DNA of 25,426 bases from Avoscillospira sp045652125 (GTDB taxonomy: Bacteria > Bacillota > Clostridia > Oscillospirales > Oscillospiraceae). Each line of letters begins with the position of its first letter. Within the stretch, counting starts at the first letter, position 1. Under the pieces are notes generated by a model. It saw only the letters and a list, made by a program, of their open reading frames with translations, was not told the origin of the DNA and did not search any database. This document shows positions 1 to 6,730 of this stretch, one piece after another. The stretch lies in contig JAZRTT010000036.1 in NCBI GenBank assembly GCA_045652125.1, forward strand, positions 1 through 25,426, read 5' to 3'. The position numbers and the translations under genes were made by a program.

Positions 1-91
1 CCTGCATCGCCACGTACAGGGCGATGACCAGCAGGTAAGTCAGATAGTTGCTTCGGGAAGTTTTGCTCAAACGCAGTTTTGTCTTATTCAT
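1..91 (-). CDS. livM: Branched-chain amino acid ABC transporter permease LivM (5' end only)
   Basis: The first 30 codons of a minus-strand gene leave the window at base 1. The peptide starts MNKTKLRLSKTS and runs into a hydrophobic stretch (YLTYLLVIALYVAMQ), as expected for a basic cytoplasmic N-terminus followed by a first membrane helix. It begins 9 nt after the stop of the LivH-type permease, so the two are surely cotranscribed. The usual order in such operons is livK/J-livH-livM-livG-livF. The name LivM therefore rests mainly on position, because the visible part is too short to show a family motif. Confidence 0.75.
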   Translation of the reverse strand, partial: MNKTKLRLSKTSRSNYLTYLLVIALYVAMQ

Positions 92-100
92 GTTCGCACC

Positions 101-994
101 TTACACTTTCTCCCGGATCTGCTTGCCCAAAAGGCCCGTAGGCTTGACCAGCAGAACAATGATCAGAACAGCAAACACGATGGCATCCGACAGCTGCGTG
201 GAGATATAAGCTTTGGCAAAAATCTCGATCACGCCCAGCAGGACACCGCCCAGCAGCGCACCGGGAATGGAGCCAATGCCGCCAAAGACCGCAGCAGTAA
301 ATGCCTTGATACCGGGCATAGAGCCGGTGGTAGGCACCAGAATGGGATAGGCGGAGCAGAGCAGCACACCGGCCACGGCTGCCAGAGCGGAACCGATGGC
401 AAAGGTGACGGGGATGGTGGTATTGACGTTGATACCCATCAGTTCGGCTGCACCCTTGTCCTCAGAGCAGGCACGCATGGCCTTGCCCATACGGCTCTTG
501 CTGGTGAAGAGGGTCAGGGCGATCATAATGATCACGCAGGCCAGAACCGTCACGATGGTGACCCAGGAGATATTCAGCTGACCGTTAAAGAGGCTGATTC
601 CGGACTTGCCGCCGAAGTTCATCCGGTCGGTGGGGAACATTCTGTTGCTGGCCGTCCACAGCAGCTGGGCACCGTTCTGCAGAAAATAGCTGACACCGAT
701 GGCAGTGATCAGAACTGCCAGAGAGGGTGCCTGCCGCAGGGGCTTGTAGGCCAGCCGCTCAATGAGAATGCCAAGCACCATACACAGTACCATGGCGATC
801 AGGATGCTGGGTACCAGAGGAAGTCCGAAGGACGCAACGGCAAAATAGCAGACGTATGCGCCGATCATGATGACATCACCGTGGGCAAAGTTCAGCATCT
901 TGGCAATACCGTAGACCATAGTATAGCCCAGTGCGATAATGGGATAGACGCTGCCCAGACTGATGCCGTTGATCAGATGGCTTAAAAAAGTCAT
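101..994 (-). CDS. livH: Branched-chain amino acid ABC transporter permease LivH
   Basis: This 297-residue polytopic membrane protein is one of the two permeases of a LIV-type (HAAT family) ABC importer for leucine, isoleucine, valine and related substrates. The start MTFLSHLINGISLGSVYPII is typical of LivH, as are GYTMVYGIAKMLNFAHGD (about residues 23-40) and the C-terminal GGIGSIPGALLGG stretch followed by a last helix (FAVLIIVLLVKP). The reading frame extends 11 codons further upstream. The start at 994 is preferred because AAAGGTGTG lies about 8 nt before it and it matches the usual LivH N-terminus. The gene lies 159 nt downstream of livK, with two inverted repeats between them. Confidence 0.93.
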   Translation of the reverse strand: MTFLSHLINGISLGSVYPIIALGYTMVYGIAKMLNFAHGDVIMIGAYVCYFAVASFGLPLVPSILIAMVLCMVLGILIERLAYKPLRQAPSLAVLITAIGVSYFLQNGAQLLWTASNRMFPTDRMNFGGKSGISLFNGQLNISWVTIVTVLACVIIMIALTLFTSKSRMGKAMRACSEDKGAAELMGINVNTTIPVTFAIGSALAAVAGVLLCSAYPILVPTTGSMPGIKAFTAAVFGGIGSIPGALLGGVLLGVIEIFAKAYISTQLSDAIVFAVLIIVLLVKPTGLLGKQIREKV

Positions 995-1017
995 AAATTT
1001 CACACCTTTTTCTCTAA

Positions 1018-1083
1018 AATGGATCATGGATCGGCGATGAGATCATCGCAGGCGGCCATTTCATCGACCATCCATGACCCATT
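1018..1083. other. Long imperfect inverted repeat between livK and livH
   Basis: AATGG (1018-1022), CATGGAT (1025-1031) and CGATGA (1035-1040) are mirrored by TCATCG (1061-1066), ATCCATG (1070-1076) and CCATT (1079-1083). Short internal loops separate the paired blocks. The liv transcript can therefore fold into one long stem just upstream of the livH ribosome site. There is no U-tract, so this is not a standard terminator. A role in mRNA processing, stability or translation is inferred only. Confidence 0.6.
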
Positions 1084-1098
1084 GATAAATTCCGAAGG

Positions 1099-1122
1099 CG
1101 GGAGGGCTGTTAGGCCCTCCCG
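1099..1122 (-). other. GC-rich hairpin downstream of livK without U-tract
   Basis: CGGGAGGGC (1099-1107) pairs perfectly with GCCCTCCCG (1114-1122) around a 6-nt loop, 31 nt after the livK stop in the direction of transcription. On the minus strand it is not followed by a T-run. It therefore probably protects the livK mRNA 3' end or lowers read-through into livH/livM, as is common after highly expressed binding-protein genes. Termination cannot be excluded. Confidence 0.65.
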
Positions 1123-1153
1123 TCATTGATTTCAGGAAGCTCTATTTTGTATA

Positions 1154-2359
1154 TCAGTCCAGACCGACATACACGCCGTTCTCGATGACCATGCCCTTGG
1201 GAGTCTTGGCAACAGCACCGCTGGCATCCCAGGTCATAGCTTCGCCGGTGAGGCCGTCAACGGAGAAGGAGTCGGAAGTGAACTGAGCGACCAGCAGATC
1301 GCACAGAGCGGAAGCGTCCATATCGGGGGTAGCACCGCCGGCTTCCAGAGCGGCCTTGATGGCGTAGACGCAGTCATAGCCGTCAGCAGCGAACTGGTTG
1401 GGCACTTCGCCGTGAACTTCCTGATACTTGGCAACAAAGCTCTTAGTGGCTTCGTCTTCAGCATCGGCAGAGAAGGGAGTCAGCAGAATGACGCCTTCAG
1501 CCAGAGCGGTGTCAAAGCCTTCCACGGTCAGGATGCCGTCCATGCCGTCCACACCGAAGAAGGTGGGGTTGTAGCCGATGGCATTGGCCTGGGTCAGGAT
1601 CAGAGAAGCTGCATCATAGTACATGGGCAGGAAGATCAGGTCAGCGCCCTTGTCCTTTGCGTCAGCGATCTGGACGGAGAAGTCAGTCTGGCTGTCGGTG
1701 GTGAAGGTGGTGGTGGAGACGATCTCCAGGCCCAGCTCTTCAGCCTTGGAAGCGAAGGTGTTGTAAATGCCGGTGGAGTAAACGTCATCGTTCTTGTAGA
1801 TGACGGCGACCTTCTCGCCCAGGCCCTTATCGGAGATGTACTGCGCGGAAGCGGTACCCTGGTTGGGGTCCATGAAGCACAGCTGGAAGACGTTGGCCTT
1901 ACGCTCGATATCCACAGTGCCGGTCAGAGGGTTGGCAACGCCACCCAGCACGTCGGTGGAGGAAGCGGAGGGAGTCAGGTAGAACATGTTGTCGGCATTG
2001 GCTTCCACGGAAGTGGCAACACCGGGGGTGGAAGTGACGGAGCCCAGGAAGATCTGCATGCCCCAGTCCTTCAGGGTGTTGTAAGCGTTGACGGACTTTT
2101 CAGCATCGTGAGCATCGTCCTGATAGTTCAGTTCGAACTGGATGCCGCCCAGAGCGTTGATTTCGTCAACAGCGATCTGAGCGCCGTTCTTGGCAGCATT
2201 GCCGTAAATAGCGGCACCGCCGGTCAGAGGGCCTGCACCGCCGATTTTAAAGGCAGCAGCGGTTTCGCTCTCAACAGGAGCTTCTTCCTTTGTGCCGCAG
2301 GCAGTCAGGCAGCAAAGAACCATGACAACGGCCAAAAGCATACACATAAATTTTTTCAT
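1154..2359 (-). CDS. livK: Branched-chain amino acid ABC transporter substrate-binding lipoprotein
   Basis: This 401-residue protein carries a lipoprotein signal peptide: MKKF, a hydrophobic core and the lipobox LTAC with Cys at about residue 21. It is followed by an acidic linker and a type I periplasmic-binding fold (Peripla_BP_6/LivJ-K family). Family hallmarks are FKIGGAGPLTGGAAIYG, AVDEINALGGI and the late YDCVYAIKAALEAGG segment. It captures branched-chain or related amino acids outside the membrane and delivers them to the LivH/LivM permeases encoded next. GAGGTAAAG lies just before the ATG. The exact ligand cannot be read from sequence, because this family also binds amides and other small compounds. 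Confidence 0.93.
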   Translation of the reverse strand: MKKFMCMLLAVVMVLCCLTACGTKEEAPVESETAAAFKIGGAGPLTGGAAIYGNAAKNGAQIAVDEINALGGIQFELNYQDDAHDAEKSVNAYNTLKDWGMQIFLGSVTSTPGVATSVEANADNMFYLTPSASSTDVLGGVANPLTGTVDIERKANVFQLCFMDPNQGTASAQYISDKGLGEKVAVIYKNDDVYSTGIYNTFASKAEELGLEIVSTTTFTTDSQTDFSVQIADAKDKGADLIFLPMYYDAASLILTQANAIGYNPTFFGVDGMDGILTVEGFDTALAEGVILLTPFSADAEDEATKSFVAKYQEVHGEVPNQFAADGYDCVYAIKAALEAGGATPDMDASALCDLLVAQFTSDSFSVDGLTGEAMTWDASGAVAKTPKGMVIENGVYVGLD

Positions 2360-2420
2360 TTTCTTTACCTCGTTTTCTTCTTGAGATTTATTTTAAGCCC
2401 TTCGGCTAAAATACAAACAG

Positions 2421-2454
2421 AATAAAAAATCGGCTTTGCAATGCAGCAAAGCCG
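2421..2454 (-). terminator. Intrinsic terminator in the livK leader (attenuator candidate)
   Basis: On the minus strand CGGCTTTGC, a 6-nt loop and GCAAAGCCG form a perfect 9-bp stem followed by ATTTTTTATT. It lies between the small upstream ORF and livK, in livK's own direction, so transcripts from the upstream promoter must pass it. The segment GCAAATGCGG (bases 2479-2470 read on the minus strand) can pair with the terminator's 5' arm (CCGGCTTTGC, 2455-2446) over 8 of 10 positions. That gives a possible antiterminator. Confidence 0.85.
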
Positions 2455-2493
2455 GTAACTCTTACCCCGCCGCATTTGCAGCAGGTATGAAGT

Positions 2494-2691
2494 TCAGGCT
2501 TGCTGTTGAGGCATAATAATTCGAACCAGGCCCAGCAGGCAAATTCGTACACCCAGAAGCAAAAAAGACACCGCTTCGATAGCGGTGTCATGAATGGACA
2601 GAGCAGTACCGCAGGACACGGCAGACTGACAGACCGGTGCAAACCGTGCATCGGCAGAAGTATTCATCTGCTTCACTTTCATAGTGAACAT
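2494..2691 (-). CDS. Small Leu/Ile/Val-rich ORF in the liv leader, possible leader peptide
   Basis: This 65-codon reading frame has AAAGGGG 8 nt before its ATG and lies between a strong promoter and livK. The N-terminal half is polar with several Cys, Ala and Ser. The C-terminal part is dense in branched-chain residues (SFLLLGVRICLLGLVRIIM, about 12 of 19 are Leu, Ile or Val) and the protein ends PQQQA. I do not recognise a family. It could be a leader peptide whose translation speed senses branched-chain aminoacyl-tRNA for the downstream liv genes. It could equally be a small membrane protein, since the same segment could form one helix. A canonical terminator lies inside the frame at 2561-2589, which argues for a regulatory role. 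Confidence 0.5.
   Translation of the reverse strand: MFTMKVKQMNTSADARFAPVCQSAVSCGTALSIHDTAIEAVSFLLLGVRICLLGLVRIIMPQQQA
2561..2589 (-). terminator. Intrinsic terminator inside the leader ORF
   Basis: On the minus strand GACACCGCT, loop ATCGA and AGCGGTGTC are followed by TTTTTT. This is a textbook intrinsic terminator with a 9-bp stem. It lies within the 65-codon small ORF, so an efficiently translating ribosome would mask it and poor translation would expose it. Confidence 0.85.
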
Positions 2692-2751
2692 CACGGCAGC
2701 CCCTTTCTGTAATCTTTCGATTTGTTTTGCTAAAGTAATTATCTTTCCATT

Positions 2752-2780
2752 AGTTTACTCTTTCACCGCATAAAAGTCAA
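2752..2780 (-). promoter_or_regulatory. Sigma-A promoter of the liv leader
   Basis: Read on the minus strand, TTGACT and TAAACT are separated by 17 nt. The start of transcription would be near 2745. That gives a leader of roughly 390 nt before livK containing the small ORF and two terminators. Confidence 0.75.
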
Positions 2781-2785
2781 GTAAC

Positions 2786-2825
2786 AAAAAAATTCAAAAT
2801 CTGACCTGTTATCATCTGTATTTTG
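2786..2825 (-). terminator. Weak terminator candidate after the HAD phosphatase gene
   Basis: On the minus strand CAAAAT and ATTTTG can pair around a long interior, followed by AATTTTTTTG. The stem is short and AT-rich. Only the T-tract and its position right after the phosphatase stop support it. Confidence 0.3.
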
Positions 2826-2829
2826 GATG

Positions 2830-3636
2830 TTATTCACAAATTTCTTCTTTCATGCGCTCCAGAACTGCCCGGATATGCTCCAAAACTACAGTCGGCTGCA
2901 CCTCCGAAGTCTCCAGATCCGCCAGGGTCCCTTCTCCGGACAACACAAAAACCGTATCAATTCCCGCATTCACTCCGCAGGCAATATCGGTATAAAGCCG
3001 ATCACCGATCAATACTGTCTGCTCCTTAGTAAACCCAAACCGTTCCATGGCCAGCAGTGCCATCTCCGGCTGCGGCTTTCCAATAAATCGGGGTCTTCGC
3101 CCCGTGGCAGTTTCCAGCATCCGGCACACACTGCCGCAATCCGGAACATATCCATACCGGGTAGGGCAGACCCAATCGGGATTGGTAGCCACAAACGGCA
3201 CGCCCCTGTTGAGTAATATGCAGCTATCCTCCAGTTTTTGAAAGGTCAGCTCCGTATCAAAGCCTGCCACCAGAACTTCCACATCGTCCCGCAGCCGGTC
3301 TGTCACCGGTATCCCACTTTTTTCCAGCTGCCTGCAAAATGTTTCCGTACCCGATACATAACACAGCTTCCCCGGATGATTCTGATGCAAATATACGATC
3401 GTTGCATCCACGGAAGTAAGAAAATCCTCCTCTGCGGCTGTAATGCCCAGACGGGCCATTTTATCCACATAGGCATCCACGCCCCGGGAGGAATTGTTGG
3501 TCAGAAACACATACCGCCCACCAATTTCCTTTACATGGTGCAAAAATGCCTTTGTACCATCAAATAATTCCTCATCCAAATAGATGGTCCCATCCATATC
3601 CAGTAAAAACAATCGTTTTTCTTTCAAATTCTTCAT
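2830..3636 (-). CDS. HAD-IIA (NagD-like) sugar/nucleotide phosphatase
   Basis: This 268-residue cytoplasmic haloacid-dehalogenase phosphatase belongs to subfamily IIA. Motif I is DMDGT (nucleophile Asp13 and Asp15). Motif II is the Thr in LTNNSS, the conserved Lys is in GKPQPEM, and motif IV is GDRLYTDIACG. The large C2 cap between motifs II and III is the mark of NagD, AraL and p-nitrophenyl-phosphatase-like enzymes, which remove phosphate from small sugars and nucleotides. The substrate cannot be assigned. The start at 3636 is chosen because AGGAGG lies 6 nt before it. An ATG at 3642 directly abuts that site and is a less likely alternative. The gene is divergent from mutY. Confidence 0.92.
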   Translation of the reverse strand: MKNLKEKRLFLLDMDGTIYLDEELFDGTKAFLHHVKEIGGRYVFLTNNSSRGVDAYVDKMARLGITAAEEDFLTSVDATIVYLHQNHPGKLCYVSGTETFCRQLEKSGIPVTDRLRDDVEVLVAGFDTELTFQKLEDSCILLNRGVPFVATNPDWVCPTRYGYVPDCGSVCRMLETATGRRPRFIGKPQPEMALLAMERFGFTKEQTVLIGDRLYTDIACGVNAGIDTVFVLSGEGTLADLETSEVQPTVVLEHIRAVLERMKEEICE

Positions 3637-3657
3637 AGCCATCCTCCTGTTTTTCTC

Positions 3658-3686
3658 AGTATAACAGATTTCCTCCTGTTTTGCAC
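3658..3686 (-). promoter_or_regulatory. Probable extended -10 promoter of the HAD gene
   Basis: The minus strand shows TGTTATACT, an extended -10 (TGnTATACT), about 22 nt before the start codon region. The -35 is poor (GTGCAA or TGCAAA). The ribosome site follows closely, so the leader is very short. Confidence 0.4.
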
Positions 3687-3691
3687 CCGGT

Positions 3692-3720
3692 TTGACAGAA
3701 ATCGATGAATACATTATAAT
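3692..3720 (+). promoter_or_regulatory. Consensus sigma-A promoter of mutY
   Basis: TTGACA (3692-3697), 17 nt and TATAAT (3715-3720) form a perfect consensus, with the mutY ATG 26 nt after the -10. The leader is about 20 nt. Confidence 0.88.
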
Positions 3721-3746
3721 AATGTATCCTATCTGTGAGGTCAGCT

Positions 3747-4784
3747 ATGAACGAATTGTTTTCTCTCCTGCCGGGGCTGCTGCTGCCATGGTATGAACAA
3801 AATAAGCGGGATTTGCCATGGCGCCGGGACCCGGAGCCGTACCACGTGTGGCTGTCGGAGGTCATGCTGCAGCAGACCCGGGCAGAAGCGGTCAAAGGCT
3901 ACTATCAGCGATTTTTGCAGCATCTGCCTACCATAAAATCGCTGGCCGAAGCCGATCCGGAGGTGTTGAACAAGCTCTGGGAAGGGCTGGGGTATTACAG
4001 CCGGGTACGCAATCTTCAAAAAGCCGCCAAGCAGATCGTGGAGCAATATGGGGGCATTTTCCCCCATACCCGCAAAGAAATCCTCTCCCTTTCCGGCATC
4101 GGAGAGTATACCGCAGGCGCCATCGGCTCCATTTGCTTTGAGCTGCCCACCCCGGCCGTGGACGGCAATGTGCTAAGGGTCTGTTCCCGCCTGCGTGCAG
4201 ATGATTCTCCCATCGACAAGCTCCAGACCAAAAAAGAACTGACCGCCCGGCTGGCAGAGATCTATCCTGAAGGCAGATGCGGTGACTTTACCCAAGCACT
4301 CATGGAATTGGGTGCCACAGTCTGTGTGCCAAATGGGGCACCCCATTGTGATCGCTGTCCTCTTTCTCGCATTTGTATCGCGCATCGGGACGATCTGACG
4401 GAAGAATTGCCGGTGAAAACGCCCAAAAAGCCACGACGGCAGGAAGATATGACGGTATTTATTCTGGATTGGGCGGGACAATATGCTCTGAAAAAGCGGC
4501 AGAGCACGGGGCTTCTGGCAGATCTGTGGGAATTCCCTCATGTACCGGGGACGCTGGATGCCAAAGCGGTACTCAAACAGTTGGAACTGTGGGACATCAT
4601 TCCGGAAGATATCATAAAATCTTCAGACAAAATCCATATTTTTACCCATGTTCAGTGGAATATGCACGGTTGGCACATTCGCTGCGCCAATCCCTCCCGC
4701 CGCTTCATATGGGCGACAGAAGCGGAACTGAACGATATTTACGCCCTGCCTACTGCCTTCCGCCAGTTCCGGCAGAATTTGTAA
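3747..4784 (+). CDS. mutY: A/G-specific adenine glycosylase MutY
   Basis: This 345-residue base-excision repair enzyme removes adenine mispaired with 8-oxoguanine. The N-terminal EndoIII-like domain has the catalytic Glu in SEVMLQQT, the helix-hairpin-helix LSGIGEYTAGAI and the catalytic Asp in VDGNVLRV. An iron-sulphur cluster loop follows with four Cys spaced C-x7-C-x2-C-x5-C. The C-terminal Nudix-like 8-oxoG recognition domain starts near residue 230 (MTVFILDWAG) and includes GLLADLWEFP and FTHVQW. The ATG at 3747 follows GAGG by 6 nt. A GTG 12 nt upstream is in frame but overlaps the ribosome site. The first cluster spacing is x7, where the Escherichia coli enzyme has x6. No terminator is evident after it. 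Confidence 0.96.
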   Translation: MNELFSLLPGLLLPWYEQNKRDLPWRRDPEPYHVWLSEVMLQQTRAEAVKGYYQRFLQHLPTIKSLAEADPEVLNKLWEGLGYYSRVRNLQKAAKQIVEQYGGIFPHTRKEILSLSGIGEYTAGAIGSICFELPTPAVDGNVLRVCSRLRADDSPIDKLQTKKELTARLAEIYPEGRCGDFTQALMELGATVCVPNGAPHCDRCPLSRICIAHRDDLTEELPVKTPKKPRRQEDMTVFILDWAGQYALKKRQSTGLLADLWEFPHVPGTLDAKAVLKQLELWDIIPEDIIKSSDKIHIFTHVQWNMHGWHIRCANPSRRFIWATEAELNDIYALPTAFRQFRQNL

Positions 4785-4850
4785 CAGCCGTATGTTTTTC
4801 TTTCTTCTCCCCATTGTCTCAAAATCCGGGTGTTTATTTGAAAATTACAC

Positions 4851-4878
4851 TTGACATTTGGAGCACCCATGGTATAAT
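4851..4878 (+). promoter_or_regulatory. Promoter of tRNA-Thr
   Basis: TTGACA (4851-4856), 16 nt and TATAAT (4873-4878) lie 21 nt before the tRNA. This strong consensus is typical for a stable RNA gene. Confidence 0.88.
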
Positions 4879-4899
4879 AACAAGGCTGATTGCAAAAAC

Positions 4900-4975
4900 G
4901 CTGTTATAGCTCAGTCGGTAGAGCGCGTCATTGGTAATGACGAGGTCGGCAGTTCAAATCTGCCTAACAGCTCCA
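4900..4975 (+). tRNA. tRNA-Thr (anticodon GGT)
   Basis: The acceptor arms GCTGTTA (4900-4906) and TAACAGC (4965-4971) pair fully. The D-arm contains AGCTCAGTCGGTAGAGC. The anticodon stem CGTCA/TGACG holds the loop TTGGTAA with anticodon GGT. The T-arm has GGCAG-TTCAAAT-CTGCC. The discriminator is T and CCA is encoded. It is a single-gene unit with its own promoter and terminator. Confidence 0.97.
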
Positions 4976-4980
4976 AAAAA

Positions 4981-5007
4981 CGACAGGTGAAAACCTGTCG
5001 TTTTTTT
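4981..5007 (+). terminator. Intrinsic terminator of tRNA-Thr
   Basis: CGACAGG, loop TGAAAA and CCTGTCG are followed by seven T. An A-run precedes the stem, so it could also work on the other strand. Confidence 0.93.
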
Positions 5008-5111
5008 ATTGGAAGCCACAGGCCTGTTATCCTGAGGGTGCAACGCAGCCAAGAAAATCCTGCGGCAATGATGCACTTTCCCGGTTTGTCTGCACCTCCG
5101 CTGCAGTTCCC

Positions 5112-5140
5112 TTGACACAGGCAGAAAAACGTCCTACAAT
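5112..5140 (+). promoter_or_regulatory. Promoter of the TraX-family gene
   Basis: TTGACA (5112-5117), 17 nt and TACAAT (5135-5140) are followed by GGGAGG 5 nt before the ATG at 5167. Confidence 0.85.
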
Positions 5141-5166
5141 GAAAAAAACGGTTTTGGGAGGCTGAA

Positions 5167-5913
5167 ATGACTGCACTGCAACTGCGTACATTTGCTTGCT
5201 TATGTATGCTGCTGGATCATATCGGGATACTGCTGCATAGCAATGTGCTTCGAGGCATCGGGCGAATGGCCTTCCCCCTTTTTGTGTTTTTGATCTGCAA
5301 CGGGTACATCCATACTTCCAACCGCGGCCGATATGCCCTGCGGCTGGCAGGGTTCGCCCTGCTCTCCCAGATTCCTTTCTGCCTGTTTCTCGGATACGGT
5401 CTTTGGGAAAAAGGAAATGTGTTTTTCACCCTCCTGCTGGCACTTTTATCCTTATGGTCGATGGATACGATGCTCCGCCGAAAATCTCTTCGTTTTTTTG
5501 CGTGGCTGCCACCGGCAGTTCTGGTATTGCTGTTCTATGTTGGCTGGCTCCGCACCGATTACGGTGCCAAGGGCATTTTGCTGGCGGTGGTGTTCCATTT
5601 TATTGACTTCGCTGCGCTCCGGGGGAAACTGCTCACGGCAGTGGGAATGTTTCTGTCCATGAATTACAGCTATGTTCCGGCTCTGGGGCTTAGCCTGTAC
5701 CGCGGTGTGTCAAAAAATGTCTGGGTTTGGCCCACGGTGAGCCGTTGGGATATTGTGTCTTTGTGCAGTCTGTTTTCTCTGGGTTTGATTTTCTCTTATC
5801 GCGGGGAAAAAGGCCGTGCATTCCCACACCCGAAGCTTGCCCAATACAGCTTTTATTTGTTCTACCCTGTCCATCTGCTTCTGCTTTGGGCAGTGGGGAA
5901 ATGGCTTGCTTGA
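5167..5913 (+). CDS. TraX family membrane protein (putative acyltransferase)
   Basis: This 248-residue protein has about seven or eight hydrophobic segments. The N-terminus (LRTFACLCMLLDHIGILL, then RGIGRMAFPLFVFLICNGY) is the TraX-family signature with its DHIG motif. In F plasmids TraX N-acetylates pilin. Chromosomal Firmicutes homologues such as this one have no proven substrate and may modify a surface molecule. No conjugation gene is nearby, so a transfer role is unlikely here. The gene has its own consensus promoter and GGGAGG ribosome site. Its stop codon overlaps the -35 of the next gene's promoter. Confidence 0.85.
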   Translation: MTALQLRTFACLCMLLDHIGILLHSNVLRGIGRMAFPLFVFLICNGYIHTSNRGRYALRLAGFALLSQIPFCLFLGYGLWEKGNVFFTLLLALLSLWSMDTMLRRKSLRFFAWLPPAVLVLLFYVGWLRTDYGAKGILLAVVFHFIDFAALRGKLLTAVGMFLSMNYSYVPALGLSLYRGVSKNVWVWPTVSRWDIVSLCSLFSLGLIFSYRGEKGRAFPHPKLAQYSFYLFYPVHLLLLWAVGKWLA

Positions 5914-5938
5914 CCCGGATGGAAAATTATGATACATT
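5910..5938 (+). promoter_or_regulatory. Promoter of the D-lyxose isomerase gene
   Basis: TTGACC (5910-5915), 17 nt and TACATT (5933-5938) lie 28 nt before the start codon. The -35 overlaps the TGA stop (5911-5913) of the TraX-family gene. Confidence 0.75.
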
Positions 5939-5966
5939 ATTCAAAAAATGAAAGAGGTGCGAAGCA

Positions 5967-6656
5967 ATGAAACGCAGCCAAATCAATGCCGCATTGAAAG
6001 AACTGGAAGCTATGATCCAAGAGTATCGGATCTCCCTGCCCCCTTTCTGCCATTTCACACCGGAGCAGTGGCAGGACAAAGGCCACGCTTATGACGAGAT
6101 TCGGGACTGTATGCTCGGCTGGGATATTACGGATTATGGCATGGGTGATTTTGAAAAGATCGGTTTTTCCCTGATCACCATCCGCAACGGAAACCATAAG
6201 ATGTCGGAGAAGTATCCCAAGGTCTATGCAGAAAAACTCCTGTATCTGAAAGAGGGTCAGTATGCTCTGAATCACTTTCATTGGTATAAAACAGAGGACA
6301 TTATCAACCGCGGCGGCGGAAATGTGCTGATTCGGGTCTATAATTCCCTGCCCAATGAAGAGATCGACTATGAAAGCGATGTATTGGTGAACACCGATGG
6401 CTATGAGCGTTATGTGCCGGCCGGAACCCAGATTCGACTGACTCCCGGCGAAAGTATTTACATCCGTCAGCGGATGTACCACGATTTTTCTGTGGAACCG
6501 GGTACCGGTGCGGTTTTGCTGGGTGAAGTCAGCCAGTGCAACGATGACAATACGGATAACCGGTTCAACCCTCCTGCAGGCAGGTTCCCTGCCATTGAGG
6601 AGGACGAACCGCCTTACCGTCTTTTGTGCAACGAATATCCCCCTGTGAAAGAATAA
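5967..6656 (+). CDS. D-lyxose ketol-isomerase (D-lyxose/D-mannose isomerase family)
   Basis: This 229-residue cupin-fold sugar isomerase interconverts D-lyxose and D-xylulose, and often D-mannose and D-fructose, using a divalent metal. Recognition rests on YAEKLLYLKEGQ, the metal-binding NHFHWYKTEDIINRGGG stretch (about residues 108-124), and LTPGESIYI followed by the late H of RMYHDF and the E of GEVSQCNDD. Length and N-terminus (MKRSQINAALKELEAMI) match family members. AGAGGTG precedes the ATG by 7 nt. No sugar transporter or kinase gene adjoins it, so its pathway is not shown by context. Its stop codon is immediately followed by the A-run of a terminator that serves the opposite strand. 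Confidence 0.92.
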   Translation: MKRSQINAALKELEAMIQEYRISLPPFCHFTPEQWQDKGHAYDEIRDCMLGWDITDYGMGDFEKIGFSLITIRNGNHKMSEKYPKVYAEKLLYLKEGQYALNHFHWYKTEDIINRGGGNVLIRVYNSLPNEEIDYESDVLVNTDGYERYVPAGTQIRLTPGESIYIRQRMYHDFSVEPGTGAVLLGEVSQCNDDNTDNRFNPPAGRFPAIEEDEPPYRLLCNEYPPVKE

Positions 6657-6676
6657 AAAAACCAGCCGCCGGGACA
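6655..6676 (-). terminator. Distal half of a terminator split by the IS element
   Basis: Seven A (6655-6661) and AGCCGCCGGGACA (6664-6676) are the U-tract and one arm, read on the minus strand, of an intrinsic terminator. Its other arm is at 7979-7993. Removing the IS and one ACA copy restores a perfect 15-bp stem with loop ACTG, followed on the minus strand by GGTTTTTTT. Confidence 0.85.
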
Positions 6677-6730
6677 TGAAGTGACCCCAAAAAGTTAGAC
6701 AATATTTTAAAGTAAAAATTGTTCAAACAG

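Noticed and set aside
2360..2829. A T-box leader before livK
   Set aside because: The long leader with a terminator suggested it, but the conserved T-box sequence (AGGGTGGNACCGCG type) is absent on the minus strand.
4900..5007. tRNA-Thr as an attachment site of an integrated element
   Set aside because: No repeat of the tRNA 3' end was noticed in the window and no integrase gene lies beside it.
5167..5913. Evidence for a conjugative element from the TraX-like gene
   Set aside because: No relaxase, type IV secretion or integrase gene is nearby. TraX-family proteins are common chromosomal genes in Firmicutes.
5937..6677. A minus-strand open frame of 246 codons antisense to the D-lyxose isomerase gene
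   Set aside because: It is codon-aligned with a gene of clear family identity and has no independent signals.
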